From Cyprinodon diabolis (Eukaryota; Chordata; Actinopteri; Cyprinodontiformes; Cyprinodontidae): a stretch of 64,000 nucleotides of DNA. Below are positions 10,771 to 23,339 of this stretch, one piece after another. The stretch is from NCBI GenBank assembly GCA_030533445.1, contig JARPUW010000034.1:558001-622000 (forward strand). Direction: 5' to 3'. Within the stretch, counting starts at the first letter, position 1; each line of letters starts with the position of its first letter. Position numbers and translations under genes: made by a program. The notes beneath the pieces are model-generated. The model was not told the DNA's origin. It ran no database searches and saw nothing but the letters and a program-made list of their open reading frames with translations.

Positions 10771-13700
10771 GATTTTTTTGGTTCCAAGCTTCAAAACAGA
10801 AGGTTGAGGCCAAAACGCTCTTTTCACAGTGAGATAATGCCATTTTGGCCTCTGGAGTTGTAACAGACAAACCATTAATGATACAGTCATGATCTTTTCT
10901 GGCAATCATCTAGAGCTGAAAACTAACAATATAAAGTAGATTTGAGCAGATTTTTTTTGGTTCCAAGCTTCAAAACAGAAGTTGAGGCCAAAACGCGCAT
11001 TTCACAGTGAGATAATGCCATTTTGGCCTCTGGAGTTGTAACAGACAAACCATTAATGATACAGCCATGATCTTTTCTGGCAATCATCTAGAGCTGAAAA
11101 CTAACAATATAAAGTAGATTTGAGCAGATGTTTTTGGTTCCAAGCTTCAAAACAGAAGTTGAGGCCAAAACGCTCTTTTCACAGTGAGATAATGCCATTT
11201 TGGCCTCTGGAGTTGTAACAGACAAACCATTAATGATACAGCCATGATCTTTTCTGGCAATCATCTAGAGCTTAAAACTAACAATATAAAGTAGATTTGA
11301 GCAGATGTTTTTGGTTCCAAGCTTCAAAACAGAAGTTGAGGCCAAACCGCTCTTTTCACAGTGAGATAATGCCATTTTGGCCTCTGGAGTTGTAACAGAC
11401 AAACCATTAATGATACAGCCATGATCTTTTCTGGCAATCATCTAGAGCTGAAAACTAACAATATAAAGTAGATTTGAGCAGATGTTTATGGTTCCAAGCT
11501 TCAAAACAGAAGTTGAGGCCAAAACGCGCATTTCACAGTGAGATAATGCCATTTTGGCCTCTGGAGTTGTAACAGACAAACCATTAATGATACAGCCATG
11601 ATCTTTTCTGGCAATCATCTAGAGCTGAAAACTAACAATATAAAGTAGATTTGAGCAGATGTTTATGGTTCCAAGCTTCAGAACAGAAGTTGAGGCCAAA
11701 ACGCGCATTTCACAGTGAGATAATGCCATTTTGGCCTCTGGAGTTGTAACAGACAAACCATTAATGATACAGCCATGATCTTTTCTGGCAATCATCTAGA
11801 GCTGAAAACTAACAATATAAAGTAGATTTGAGCAGATGTTTTTGGTTCCAAGCTTCAAATCAAAAGGTTGAGGCCAAAACGCTCTTTTCACAGTGAGATA
11901 ATGCCATTTTGGCCTCTGGAGTTGTAACAGACAAACCATTAATGATACAGCCATGATCTTTTCTGGCAATCATCTAGAGCTGAAAACTAACAATATAAAG
12001 TAGATTTGAGCAGATGTTTATGGTTCCAAGCTTCAAAACAGAAGTTGAGGCCAAAACGCGCATTTCACAGTGAGATAATGCCATTTTGGCCTCTGGAGTT
12101 GTAACAGACAAACCATTAATGATACAGCCATGATCTTTTCTGGCAATCATCTAGAGCTGAAAACTAACAATATAAAGTAGATTTGAGCAGATGTTTTTGG
12201 TTCCAAGCTTCAAATCAAAAGGTTGAGGCCAAAACGCTCTTTTCACAGTGAGATAATGCCATTTTGGCCTCTGGAGTTGTAACAGACAAACCATTAATGA
12301 TACAGCCATAATCTTTTCTGGCAATCATCTAGAGCTGAAAACTAACAATATAAAGTAGATTTGAGCAGATGTTTTTGGTTGCAAGCTTCAAAACAGAAGT
12401 TGAGGCCAAAACGCTCATTTCACAGTGAGATAATGCCATTTTGGCCTCTGGAGTTGTAACAGACAAACCATTAATGATACAGCCATGATCTTTTCTGGCA
12501 ATCATCTAGAGCTGAAAACTAACAATATAAAGTAGATTTGAGCAGATGTTTTTGGTTCCAAGCTTCAAAACAGAAGTTGAGGCCAAAACGCTCATTTCAC
12601 AGTGAGATAATGCCATTTTGGCCTCTGGAGTTGTAACAGACAAACCATTAATGATACAGCCATTATCTTTTCTGGCAATCATCTAGAGCTGAAAACTAAC
12701 AATATAAAGTAGATTTGAGCAGATGTTTTTGGTTCCAAGCTTCAAAACAGAAGTTGAGGCCAAAACGCTCATTTCACAGTGAGATAATGACATTTTGGCC
12801 TCTGGAGTTGTAACAGACAAACCATTAATGATACAGCCACGATCTTTTCTGGCAATCATCTAGAGCTGAAAACTAACAATATAAAGTAGATTTGAGCAGA
12901 TGTTTATGGTTCCAAGCTTCAAAACAGAAGTTGACGCCAAAACGCTCATTTCACAGTTAGATAATGCCATTTTGGCCTCTGGAGTTGTAACAGACAAACC
13001 ATTAATGATACAGCCATGATCTTTTCTGGCAATCATCTAGAGCTGAAAACTAACAATATAAAGTAGATTTGAGCAGATGTTTATGGTTCCAAGCTTCAAA
13101 ACAGAAGTTGAGGCCAAAACGCGCATTTCACAGTGAGATAATGCCATTTTGGCCTCTGGAGTTGTAACAGACAAACCATTAATGATACAGCCATGATCTT
13201 TTCTGGCAATCATCTAGAGCTGAAAACTAACAATATAAAGTAGATTTGAGCAGATGTTTTTGGTTCCAAGCTTCAAAACAGAAGTTGAGGCCAAAACGCT
13301 CATTTCACAGTTAGATAATGCCATTTTGGCCTCTGGAGTTGTAACAGACAAACCATTAATGATACAGCCATGATCTTTTCTGGCAATCATCTAGAGCTGA
13401 AAACTAACAATATAAAGTAGATTTGAGCAGATGTTTTTGGTTCCAAGCTTCAAATCAAAAGGTTGAGGCCAAAACGCTCTTTTCACAGTGAGATAATGCC
13501 ATTTTGGCCTCTGGAGTTGTAACAGACAAACCATTAATGATACAGCCATGATCTTTTCTGGCAATCATCTAGAGCTGAAAACTAACAATATAAAGTAGAT
13601 TTGAGCAGATGTTTTTGGTTCCAAGCTTCAAATCAGAAGGTTGTGGCCAAAACGCTCATTTCACAGTGAGATAATGCCATTTTGGCCTCTGGAGTTGTAA

Positions 13701-13785
13701 CAGACAAACCATTAATGATACAGCCATGATCTTTTCTGGCAATCATCTAGAGCTGAAAACTAACAATATAAATAAGATTTGAGCA
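10771..13785 (+). repeat. HOR family B, copy 1 (17 monomers, 3015 bp)
   Basis: It is delimited by GATTTTTTTGG with AAAACAGAAGGTTG at 10771 and the same feature at 13786. Other B markers are ACAGTCATGATC (TCATG at 10887), a run of eight T near 10951, GAGCTTAAAAC (CTTAA at 11271), GCCAAACCGC at 11341, and CCATAATC followed by GGTTGCAAGC (12381). The first four recur exactly 3015 bp later. A two-unit segment with AAATCAAAAGG and GCGCATTT is present twice here (about 11.7-12.2 kb). Confidence 0.9.
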
Positions 13786-16444
13786 GATTTTTTTGGTTCC
13801 AAGCTTCAAAACAGAAGGTTGAGGCCAAAACGCTCTTTTCACAGTGAGATAATGCCATTTTGGCCTCTGGAGTTGTAACAGACAAACCATTAATGATACA
13901 GTCATGATCTTTTCTGGCAATCATCTAGAGCTGAAAACTAACAATATAAAGTAGATTTGAGCAGATTTTTTTTGGTTCCAAGCTTCAAAACAGAAGTTGA
14001 GGCCAAAACGCGCATTTCACAGTGAGATAATGCCATTTTGGCCTCTGGAGTTGTAACAGACAAACCACTAATGATACAGCCATGATCTTTTCTGGCAATC
14101 ATCTAGAGCTGAAAACTAACAATATAAAGTAGATTTGAGCAGATGTTTTTGGTTCCAAGCTTCAAAACAGAAGTTGAGGCCAAAACGCTCTTTTCACAGT
14201 GAGATAATGCCATTTTGGCCTCTGGAGTTGTAACAGACAAACCATTAATGATACAGCCATGATCTTTTCTGGCAATCATCTAGAGCTTAAAACTAACAAT
14301 ATAAAGTAGATTTGAGCAGATGTTTTTGGTTCCAAGCTTCAAAACAGAAGTTGAGGCCAAACCGCTCTTTTCACAGTGAGATAATGCCATTTTGGCCTCT
14401 GGAGTTGTAACAGACAAACCATTAATGATACAGCCATGATCTTTTCTGGCAATCATCTAGAGCTGAAAACTAACAATATAAAGTAGATTTGAGCAGATGT
14501 TTATGGTTCCAAGCTTCAAAACAGAAGTTGAGGCCAAAACGCGCATTTCACAGTGAGATAATGCCATTTTGGCCTCTGGAGTTGTAACAGACAAACCATT
14601 AATGATACAGCCATGATCTTTTCTGGCAATCATCTAGAGCTCAAAACTAACAATATAAAGTAGATTTGAGCAGATGTTTTTGGTTCCAAGCTTCAAATCA
14701 AAAGGTTGAGGCCAAAACGCTCTTTTCACAGTGAGATAATGCCATTTTGGCCTCTGGAGTTGTAACAGACAAACCATTAATGATACAGCCATAATCTTTT
14801 CTGGCAATCATCTAGAGCTGAAAACTAACAATATAAAGTAGATTTGAGCAGATGTTTTTGGTTGCAAGCTTCAAAACAGAAGTTGAGGCCAAAACGCTCA
14901 TTTCACAGTGAGATAATGCCATTTTGGCCTCTGGAGTTGTAACAGACAAACCATTAATGATACAGCCATGATCTTTTCTGGCAATCATCTAGAGCTGAAA
15001 ACTAACAATATAAAGTAGATTTGAGCAGATGTTTTTGGTTCCAAGCTTCAAAACAGAAGTTGAGGCCAAAACGCTCATTTCACAATGAGATAATGCCATT
15101 TTGGCCTCTGGAGTTGTAACAGACAAACCATTAATGATACAGCCATTATCTTTTCTGGCAATCATCTAGAGCTGAAAACTAACAATATAAAGTAGATTTG
15201 AGCAGATGTTTTTGGTTCCAAGCTTCAAAACAGAAGTTGAGGCCAAAACGCTCATTTCACAGTGAGATAATGCCATTTTGGCCTCTGGAGTTGTAACAGA
15301 CAAACCATTAATGATACAGCCACGATCTTTTCTGGCAATCATCTAGAGCTGAAAACTAACAATATAAAGTAGATTTGAGCAGATGTTTATGGTTCCAAGC
15401 TTCAAAACAGAAGTTGAGGCCAAAACGCTCATTTCACAGTTAGATAATGCCATTTTGGCCTCTGGAGTTGTAACAGACAAACCATTAATGATACAGCCAT
15501 GATCTTTTCTGGCAATCATCTAGAGCTGAAAACTAACAATATAAAGTAGATTTGAGCAGATGTTTATGGTTCCAAGCTTCAAAACAGAAGTTGAGGCCAA
15601 AACGCGCATTTCACAGTGAGATAATGCCATTTTGGCCTCTGGAGTTGTAACAGACAAACCATTAATGATACAGCCATGATCTTTTCTGGCAATCATCTAG
15701 AGCTGAAAACTAACAATATAAAGTAGATTTGAGCAGATGTTTTTGGTTCCAAGCTTCAAAACAGAAGTTGAGGCCAAAACGCTCATTTCACAGTTAGATA
15801 ATGCCATTTTGGCCTCTGGAGTTGTAACAGACAAACCATTAATGATACAGCCATGATCTTTTCTGGCAATCATCTAGAGCTGAAAACTAACAATATAAAG
15901 TAGATTTGAGCAGATGTTTTTGGTTCCAAGCTTCAAATCAAAAGGTTGAGGCCAAAACGCTCTTTTCACAGTGAGATAATGCCATTTTGGCCTCTGGAGT
16001 TGTAACAGACAAACCATTAATGATACAGCCATGATCTTTTCTGGCAATCATCTAGAGCTGAAAACTAACAATATAAAGTAGATTTGAGCAGATGTTTATG
16101 GTTCCAAGCTTCAAAACAGAAGTTGAGGCCAAAACGCTCATTTCACAGTGAGATAATGCCATTTTGGCCTCTGGAGTTGTAACAGACAAACCATTAATGA
16201 TACAGCCATGATCTTTTCTGGCAATCATCTAGAGCTGAAAACTAACAATATAAAGTAGATTTGAGCAGATGTTTTTGGTTCCAAGCTTCAAAACAGAAGT
16301 TGAGGCCAAAACGCTCATTTCACAGTGAGATAATGCCATTTTGGCCTCTGGAGTTGTAACAGACAAACCATTAATGATACAGCCATGATCTTTTCTGGCA
16401 ATCATCTAGAGCTGAAAACTAACAATATAAAGTAGATTTGAGCA
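13786..16444 (+). repeat. HOR family B, copy 2 (15 monomers, 2659 bp)
   Basis: Markers are TCATG at 13902, the eight-T run near 13966, CTTAA at 14286, GCCAAACCGC at 14356 and GGTTGCAAGC (GCAAGC at 14864). It is two monomers (356 bp) shorter than copy 1 because the doubled AAATCAAAAGG/GCGCATTT segment is single here. Private changes are AATAAGATTT at 13771, CCACTAATG at 14066 and GAGCTCAAAAC near 14638. Confidence 0.88.
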
Positions 16445-19400
16445 GATTTTTTTGGTTCCAAGCTTCAAAACAGAAGGTTGAGGCCAAAACGCTCTTTTCA
16501 CAGTGAGATAATGCCATTTTGGCCTCTGGAGTTGTAACAGACAAACCATTAATGATACAGTCATGATCTTTTCTGGCAATCATCTAGAGCTGAAAACTAT
16601 CAATATAAAGTAGATTTGAGCAGATGTTTTTGGTTCCAAGCTTCAAAACAGAAGTTGAGGCCAAAACGCTCATTTCACAGTTAGATAATGCCATTTTGGC
16701 CTCTGGAGTTGTAACAGACAAACCATTAATGATACAGCCATGATCTTTTCTGGCAATCATCTAGAGCTGAAAACTAACAATATAAAGTAGATTTGAGCAG
16801 ATGTTTTTGGTTCCAAGCTTCAAATCAAAAGGTTGAGGCCAAAACGCTCTTTTCACAGTGAGATAATGCCATTTTGGCCTCTGGAGTTGTAACAGACAAA
16901 CCATTAATGATACAGCCATAATCTTTTCTGGCAATCATCTAGAGCTGAAAACTAACAATATAAAGTAGATTTGAGCAGATTTTTTTGGTTGCAAGCTTCA
17001 AAACAGAAGTTGAGGCCAAAACGCTCATTTCACAGTGAGATAATGCCATTTTGGCCTCTGGAGTTGTAAATGACAAACCATTAATGATACAGCCATGATC
17101 TTTTCTGGCAATCATCTAGAGCTGAAAACTAACAATATAAAGTAGATTTGAGCAGATGTTTTTGGTTCCAAGCTTCAAAACAGAAGTTGAGGCCAAAACG
17201 CTCATTTCACACTGAGATAATGCCATTTTGGCCTCTGGAGTTGTAACAGACAAACCATTAATGATACAGCCATTATCTTTTCTGGCAATCATCTAGAGCT
17301 GAAAACTAACAATATAAAGTAGATTTGAGCAGATGTTTTTGGTTCCAAGCTTCAAAACAGAAGTTGAGGCCAAAACGCTCATTTCACAGTGAGATAATGA
17401 CATTTTGGCCTCTGGAGTTGTAACAGACAAACCATTAATGATACAGCCATGATCTTTTCTTGCAATCATCCAGAGCTGAAAACTAACAATATAAAGTAGA
17501 TTTGAGCAGATTTTTTTTTGTTCCAAGCTTCAAAACAGAAGTTGAGGCCAAAACGCGCAATTCACAGTGAGATAATGTCATTTTGGCCTCTGGAGTTGTA
17601 ACAGACAAACCATTAATGATACAGCCATGATCTTTTCTGGCAATCATCTAGAGCTGAAAACTAACAATATAAAGTAGATTTGAGCAGATGTTTTTGGTTC
17701 CAAGCTTCAAAACAGAAGTTGAGGCCAAAACGCTCTTTTCACAGTGAGATAATGCCATTTTGGCCTCTGGAGTTGTAACAGACAAACCATTAATGATACA
17801 GCCATGATCTTTTCTGGCAATCATCTAGAGCTTAAAACTAACAATATAAAGTAGATTTGAGCAGATGTTTTTGGTTCCAAGCTTCAAAACAGAAGTTGAG
17901 GCCAAACCGCTCTTTTCACAGTGAGATAATGCCATTTTGGCCTCTGGAGTTGTAACAGACAAACCATTAATGATACAGCCATGATCTTTTCTGGCAATCA
18001 TCTAGAGCTGAAAACTAACAATATAAAGTAGATTTGAGCAGATGTTTATGGTTCCAAGCTTCAAAACAGAAGTTGAGGCCAAAACGCGCATTTCACAGTG
18101 AGATAATGCCATTTTGGCCTCTGGAGTTGTAACAGACAAACCATTAATGATACAGCCATGATCTTTTCTGGCAATCATCTAGAGCTGAAAACTAACAATA
18201 TAAAGTAGATTTGAGCAGATGTTTTTGGTTCCAAGCTTCAAATCAAAAGGTTGAGGCCAAAACGCTCTTTTCACAGTGAGATAATGCCATTTTGGCCTCT
18301 GGAGTTGTAACAGACAAACCATTAATGATACAGCCATAATCTTTTCTGGCAATCATCTAGAGCTGAAAACTAACAATATAAAGTAGATTTGAGCAGATGT
18401 TTTTGGTTGCAAGCTTCAAAACAGAAGTTGAGGCCAAAACGCTCATTTCACAGTGAGATAATGCCATTTTGGCCTCTGGAGTTGTAACAGACAAACCATT
18501 AATGATACAGCCATGATCTTTTCTGGCAATCATCTAGAGCTGAAAACTAACAATATAAAGTAGATTTGAGCAGATGTTTTTGGTTCCAAGCTTCAAAACA
18601 GAAGTTGAGGCCAAAACGCTCATTTCACAGTGAGATAATGCCATTTTGGCCTCTGGAGTTGTAACAGACAAACCATTAATGATACAGCCATGATCTTTTC
18701 TGGCAATCATCTAGAGCTGAAAACTAACAATATAAAGTAGATTTGGGCAGATGTTTTTGGTTCCAAGCTTCAAAACAGAAGTTGAGGCCAAAACGCTCAT
18801 TTCACAGTGAGATAATGCCATTTTGGCCTCTGGAGTTGTAACAGACATACCATTAATGATACAGCCACGATCTTTTCTGGCAATCATCTAGAGCTGAAAA
18901 CTAACAATATAAAGTAGATTTGAGCAGATGTTTTTGGTTCCAAGCTTCAAAACAGAAGTTGAGGCCAAAACGCTCATTTCACAGTTAGATAATGCCATTT
19001 TGGCCTCTGGAGTTGTAACAGACAAACCATTAATGATACAGCCATGATCTTTTCTGGCAATCATCTAGAGCTGAAAACTAACAATATAAAGTAGATTTGA
19101 GCAGATGTTTTTGGTTCCAAGCTTCAAAACAGAAGTTGAGGCCAAAACGCTCATTTCACAGTTAGATAATGCCATTTTGGCCTCTGGAGTTGTAACAGAC
19201 AAACCATTATTGATACAGCCATGATCTTTTCTGGCAATCATCTAGAGCTGAAAACTAACAATATAAAGTAGATTTGAGCAGATGTTTTTGGTTCCAAGCT
19301 TCAAATCAGAAGGTTGAGGCCAAAACGCTCTTTTCACTGTGAGATAATGCCATTTTGGCCTCTGGAGTTGTAACAGACAAACCATTAATGATACAGCCAT

Positions 19401-19458
19401 GATCTTTTCTGGCAATCATCTAGAGCTGAAAACTAACAATATAAAGTAGATTTGAGCA
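16445..19458 (+). repeat. HOR family B, copy 3 (17 monomers, 3014 bp, rearranged)
   Basis: The start marker is at 16445 with TCATG at 16561, but GAGCTTAAAAC does not appear until 17831, about 885 bp (five monomers) later than in copies 1 and 2. The later part is shorter by the same amount. The extra early units include a GTTAG unit, a GGTTGCAAGC unit (16991) and the nine-T unit near 17511. Private changes: AACTATCAAT at 16596, GTAAATGAC near 17066. The total length stays near 17 monomers although the contents are shuffled. Confidence 0.8.
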
Positions 19459-20500
19459 GATTTTTTTGGTTCCAAGCTTCAAAACAGAAGGTTGAGGCCA
19501 AAACGCTCTTTTCACAGTGAGATAATGCCATTTTGGCCTCTGGAGTTGTAACAGACAAACCATTAATGATACAGCCATAATCTTTTCTGGCAATCATCTA
19601 GAGCTGAAAACTAACAATATAAAGTAGATTTGAGCAGATTTTTTTGGTTGCAAGCTTCAAAACAGAAGTTGAGGCCAAAACGCTCATTTCACAGTGAGAT
19701 AATGCCATTTTGGCCTCTGGAGTTGTAACAGACAAACCATTAATGATACAGCCATGATCTTTTCTGGCAATCATCTAGAGCTGAAAACTAACAATATAAA
19801 GTAGATTTGAGCAGATGTTTTTGGTTCCAAGCTTCAAAACAGAAGTTGAGGCCAAAACGCTCATTTCACAGTGAGATAATGCCATTTTGGCCTCTGGAGT
19901 TGTAACAGACAAACCATTAATGATACAGCAATTATCTTTTCTGGCAATCTTCTAGAGCTGAAAACTAACAATATAAAGTAGATTTGAGCAGATGTTTTTG
20001 GTTCCAAGCTTCAAAACAGAAGTTGAGGCCAAAACGCTCATTTCACAGTGAGATAATGACATTTTGGCCTCTGGAGTTGTAACAGACAAACCATTAATGA
20101 TACAGCCATGATCTTTTCTTGCAATCATCCAGAGCTGAAAACTAACAATATAAAGTAGATTTGAGCAGATGTTTTTGGTTCCAAGCTTCAAAACAGAAGT
20201 TGAGGCCAAAACGCTCTTTTCACAGTGAGATAATGCCATTTTGGCCTCTGGAGTTGTAACAGACAAACCATTAATGATACAGCCATGATCTTTTCTGGCA
20301 ATCATCTAGAGCTGAAAACTAACAATATAAAGTAGATTTGAGCAGATGTTTATGGTTCCAAGCTTCAAAACAGAAGTTGAGGCCAAAACGCGCATTTCAC
20401 AGTGAGATAATGCCATTTTGGCCTCTGGAGTTGTAACAGACAAACCATTAATGATACAGCCATGATCTTTTCTGGCAATCATCTAGAGCTGAAAACTAAC
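18200..20500 (+). repeat. Segmental repeat S, copy 1 (about 2.3 kb)
   Basis: GGTTGCAAGC (GCAAGC at 18409), AACCATTATTG (from 19202), GATTTTTTTGG (19459), GCAATTATC with GGCAATCTTC (19928) and the TCTTGCAATCATCCAG haplotype (20118) all recur exactly 5140 bp downstream. Homology fades near 18.1 kb and near 20.5 kb. Edges are approximate. It overlaps the end of B copy 3. Confidence 0.82.
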
Positions 20501-23300
20501 AATATAAAGTAGATTTGAGCAGATGTTTTTGGTTCCAAGCTTCAAAACAGAAGTTGAGGCCAAAACGCTCTTTTCACAGTGAGATAATGCCATTTTGGCC
20601 TCTGGAGTTGTAACAGACAAACCATTAATGATACAGCCATGATCTTTTCTGGCAATCATCTAGAGCTGAAAACTAACAATATAAAGTAGATTTGAGCAGA
20701 TGTTTTTGGTTCCAAGCTTCAAAACAGAAGTTGAGGCCAAAACGCTCTTTTCACAGTGAGATAATGCCATTTTGGCCTCTGGAGTTGTAACAGACAAACC
20801 ATTAATGATACAGCCATGATCTTTTCTGGCAATCATCTAGAGCTGAAAACTAACAATATAAAGTAGATTTGAGCAGATGTTTATGGTTCCAAGCTTCAAA
20901 ACAGAAGTTGAGGCCAAAACGCGCATTTCACAGTGAGATAATGCCATTTTGGCCTCTGGAGTTGTAACACACAAACCATTAATGATACAGCCATGATCTT
21001 TTCTGGCAATCATCTAGAGCTGAAAACTAACAATATAAAGTAGATTTGAGCAGATGTTTTTGGTTCCAAGCTTCAAAACAGAAGTTGAGGCCAAAACGCT
21101 CATTTCACAGTTAGATAATGCCATTTTGGCCTCTGGAGTTGTAACAGACAAACCATTAATGATACAGCCATGATCTTTTCTGGCAATCATCTAGAGCTGA
21201 AAACTAATAATATAAAGTAGATTTGAGCAGATGTTTATGGTTCCAAGCTTCAAATCAGAAGGTTGAGGCCAAAACGCTCTTTTCACAGTGAGATAATGCC
21301 ATTTTGGCCTCTGGAGTTGTAACAGACAAACCATTAATGATACAGCCATGATCTTTTCTGGCAATCATCTAGAGCTGAAAATTAACAATATAAAGTAGAT
21401 TTAAGCAGATGTTTTTGGTTCCAAGCTTCAAAACAGAAGTTGAGGCCAAAACGCTCATTTCACAGTGAGATAATGCCATTTTGGCCTCTGGAGTTGTAAC
21501 AGACAAACCATTAATGATACAGCCATGATCTTTTCTGGCAATCATCTAGAGCTGAAAAGTAACAATATAAAGTAGATTTGAGCAGATGTTTTTGGTTCCA
21601 AGCTTCAAATCAGAAGGTTGAGGCCAAAACGCTCTTTTCACAGTGAGATAATGCCATTTTGGCCTCTGGAGTTGTAACAGACAAACCATTAATGATACAG
21701 CCATGATCTTTTCTGGCAATCATCTAGAGCTGAAAACTAACAATATAAAGTAGATTTGAGCAGATGTTTTTGGTTCCAAGCTTCAAATCAGAAGGTTGAG
21801 GCCAAAACGCTCTTTTCACAGTGAGATAATGCCATTTTGGCCTCTGGAGTTGTAACAGACAAACCATTAATGATACAGCCATGATCTTTTCTGGCAATCA
21901 TCTAGAGCAGAAAACTAACAATATAAAGTAGATTTGAGCAGATGTTTTTGGTTCCAAGCTTCAAAACAGAAGTTGAGGCCAAAACGCTCATTTCACAGTT
22001 AAATAATGCCATTTTGGCCTCTGGAGTTGTAACAGACAAACCATTAATGATACAGCCATGATCTTTTCTGGCAATCATCTAGAGCTGAAAACTAACAATA
22101 TAAAGTAGATTTGAGCAGATGTTTTTGGTTCCAAGCTTCAAAACAGAAGTTGAGGCCAAAACGCGCATTTCACAGTGAGATAATGCCATTTTGGCCTCTG
22201 GAGTTGTAACAGACAAACCATTAATGATACAGCCATGATCTTTTCTGGCAATCATCTAGAGCTGAAAACTAACAATATAAAGTAGATTTGAGCAGATGTT
22301 TTTGGTTCCAAGCTTCAAAACAGAAGTTGAGGCCAAAACGCTCTTTTCACAGTGAGATAATGCCATTTTGGCCTCTGGAGTTGTAACAGACAAACCATTA
22401 ATGATACAGCCATAATCTTTTCTGGCAATCATCTAGAGCTGAAAACTAACAATATAAAGTAGATTTGAGCAGATTTTTTTGGTTGCAAGCTTCAAAACAG
22501 AAGTTGAGGCCAAAACGCTCATTTCACAGTGAGATAATGCCATTTTGGCCTCTGGAGTTGTAACAGACAAACCATTAATGATACAGCCATGATCTTTTCT
22601 GGCAATCATCTAGAGCTGAAAACTAACAATATAAAGTAGATTTGAGCAGATGTTTTTGGTTCCAAGCTTCAAAACAGAAGTTGAGGCCAAAACGCTCATT
22701 TCACAGTGAGATAATGCCATTTTGGCCTCTGGAGTTGTAACAGACAAACCATTAATGATACAGCCATTATCTTTTCTGGCAATCATCTAGAGCTGAAAAC
22801 TAACAATATAAAGTAGATTTGAGCAGATTTTTTTGGTTCCAAGCTTCAAAACAGAAGTTGAGGCCAAAACGCTCATTTCACAGTGAGATAATGCCATTTT
22901 GGCCTCTGGAGTTGTAACAGACAAACCATTAATGATACAGCCATGATCTTTTCTGGCAATCATCTAGAGCTGAAAACTAACAATATAAAGTAGATTTGAG
23001 CAGATGTTTTTGGTTCCAAGCTTCAAATCAGAAGGTTGAGGCCAAAACGCTAATTTCACAGTGAGATAATGCAATTTTGGCCTCTGGAGTTGTAACAGAC
23101 AAACCTTTAATGATACAGCCATAATCTTTTCTGGCAATCATCTAGAGCTGAAAACTAACAATATAAAGTAGATTTGACAGGATGTTTTTGGTTCCAAGCT
23201 TCAAATCAGAAGTTGAGGCCAAAACGCTCTTTTCACAGTGAGATGATGTCATTTTGGCCTCTGGAGTTGTAACAGACAAACCATTAATGATACAGCCATG
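20500..23300 (+). repeat. HOR family C, partial copy 1
   Basis: This stretch carries GTAACACACAAACC (from 20964), AAATTAACAAT with TTTAAGCAG (21381), GAAAAGTAAC (near 21556), GTTAAATAATG (21998), GGTTGCAAGC near 22484 and the first TGACAGG-type unit (22.9-23.2 kb). The same series recurs in order from about 26.9 kb (offset 6026 rising to 6204 bp, because copy 2 has one extra 178-bp unit) and again 6384 bp further on. Edges are approximate. Confidence 0.82.
23041..23225 (+). repeat. TGACAGG-type minority monomer, first occurrence
   Basis: A linked set of variants defines this subfamily: GCTAATTTC at the start, AATGCAATTTT, AAACCTTTAATG, CCATAATC, GATTTGACAGGATG and the short-length end AAATCAGAAGTTG. 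I count 13 complete examples, starting near 23.05, 29.08, 29.96, 30.85, 35.64, 36.53, 37.41, 40.61, 41.85, 42.74, 43.80, 45.93 and 51.08 kb. None is present in 1-23 kb or after 51.3 kb. It marks family C and its descendant in D. Confidence 0.85.
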
Positions 23301-23339
23301 ATCTTTTCTGGCAATCATCTAGAGCTGAAAACTAACAAT

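Noticed and set aside
19952..20305. 117-codon open frame on the minus strand, repeated with the same translation at 25092-25445
   Set aside because: It is two satellite monomers read in the one frame that has a single stop; the stop is lost by the TAG-to-TGG change at 20129. It has no resemblance to a known domain, and the same residues recur every 59 codons as expected of a tandem repeat.
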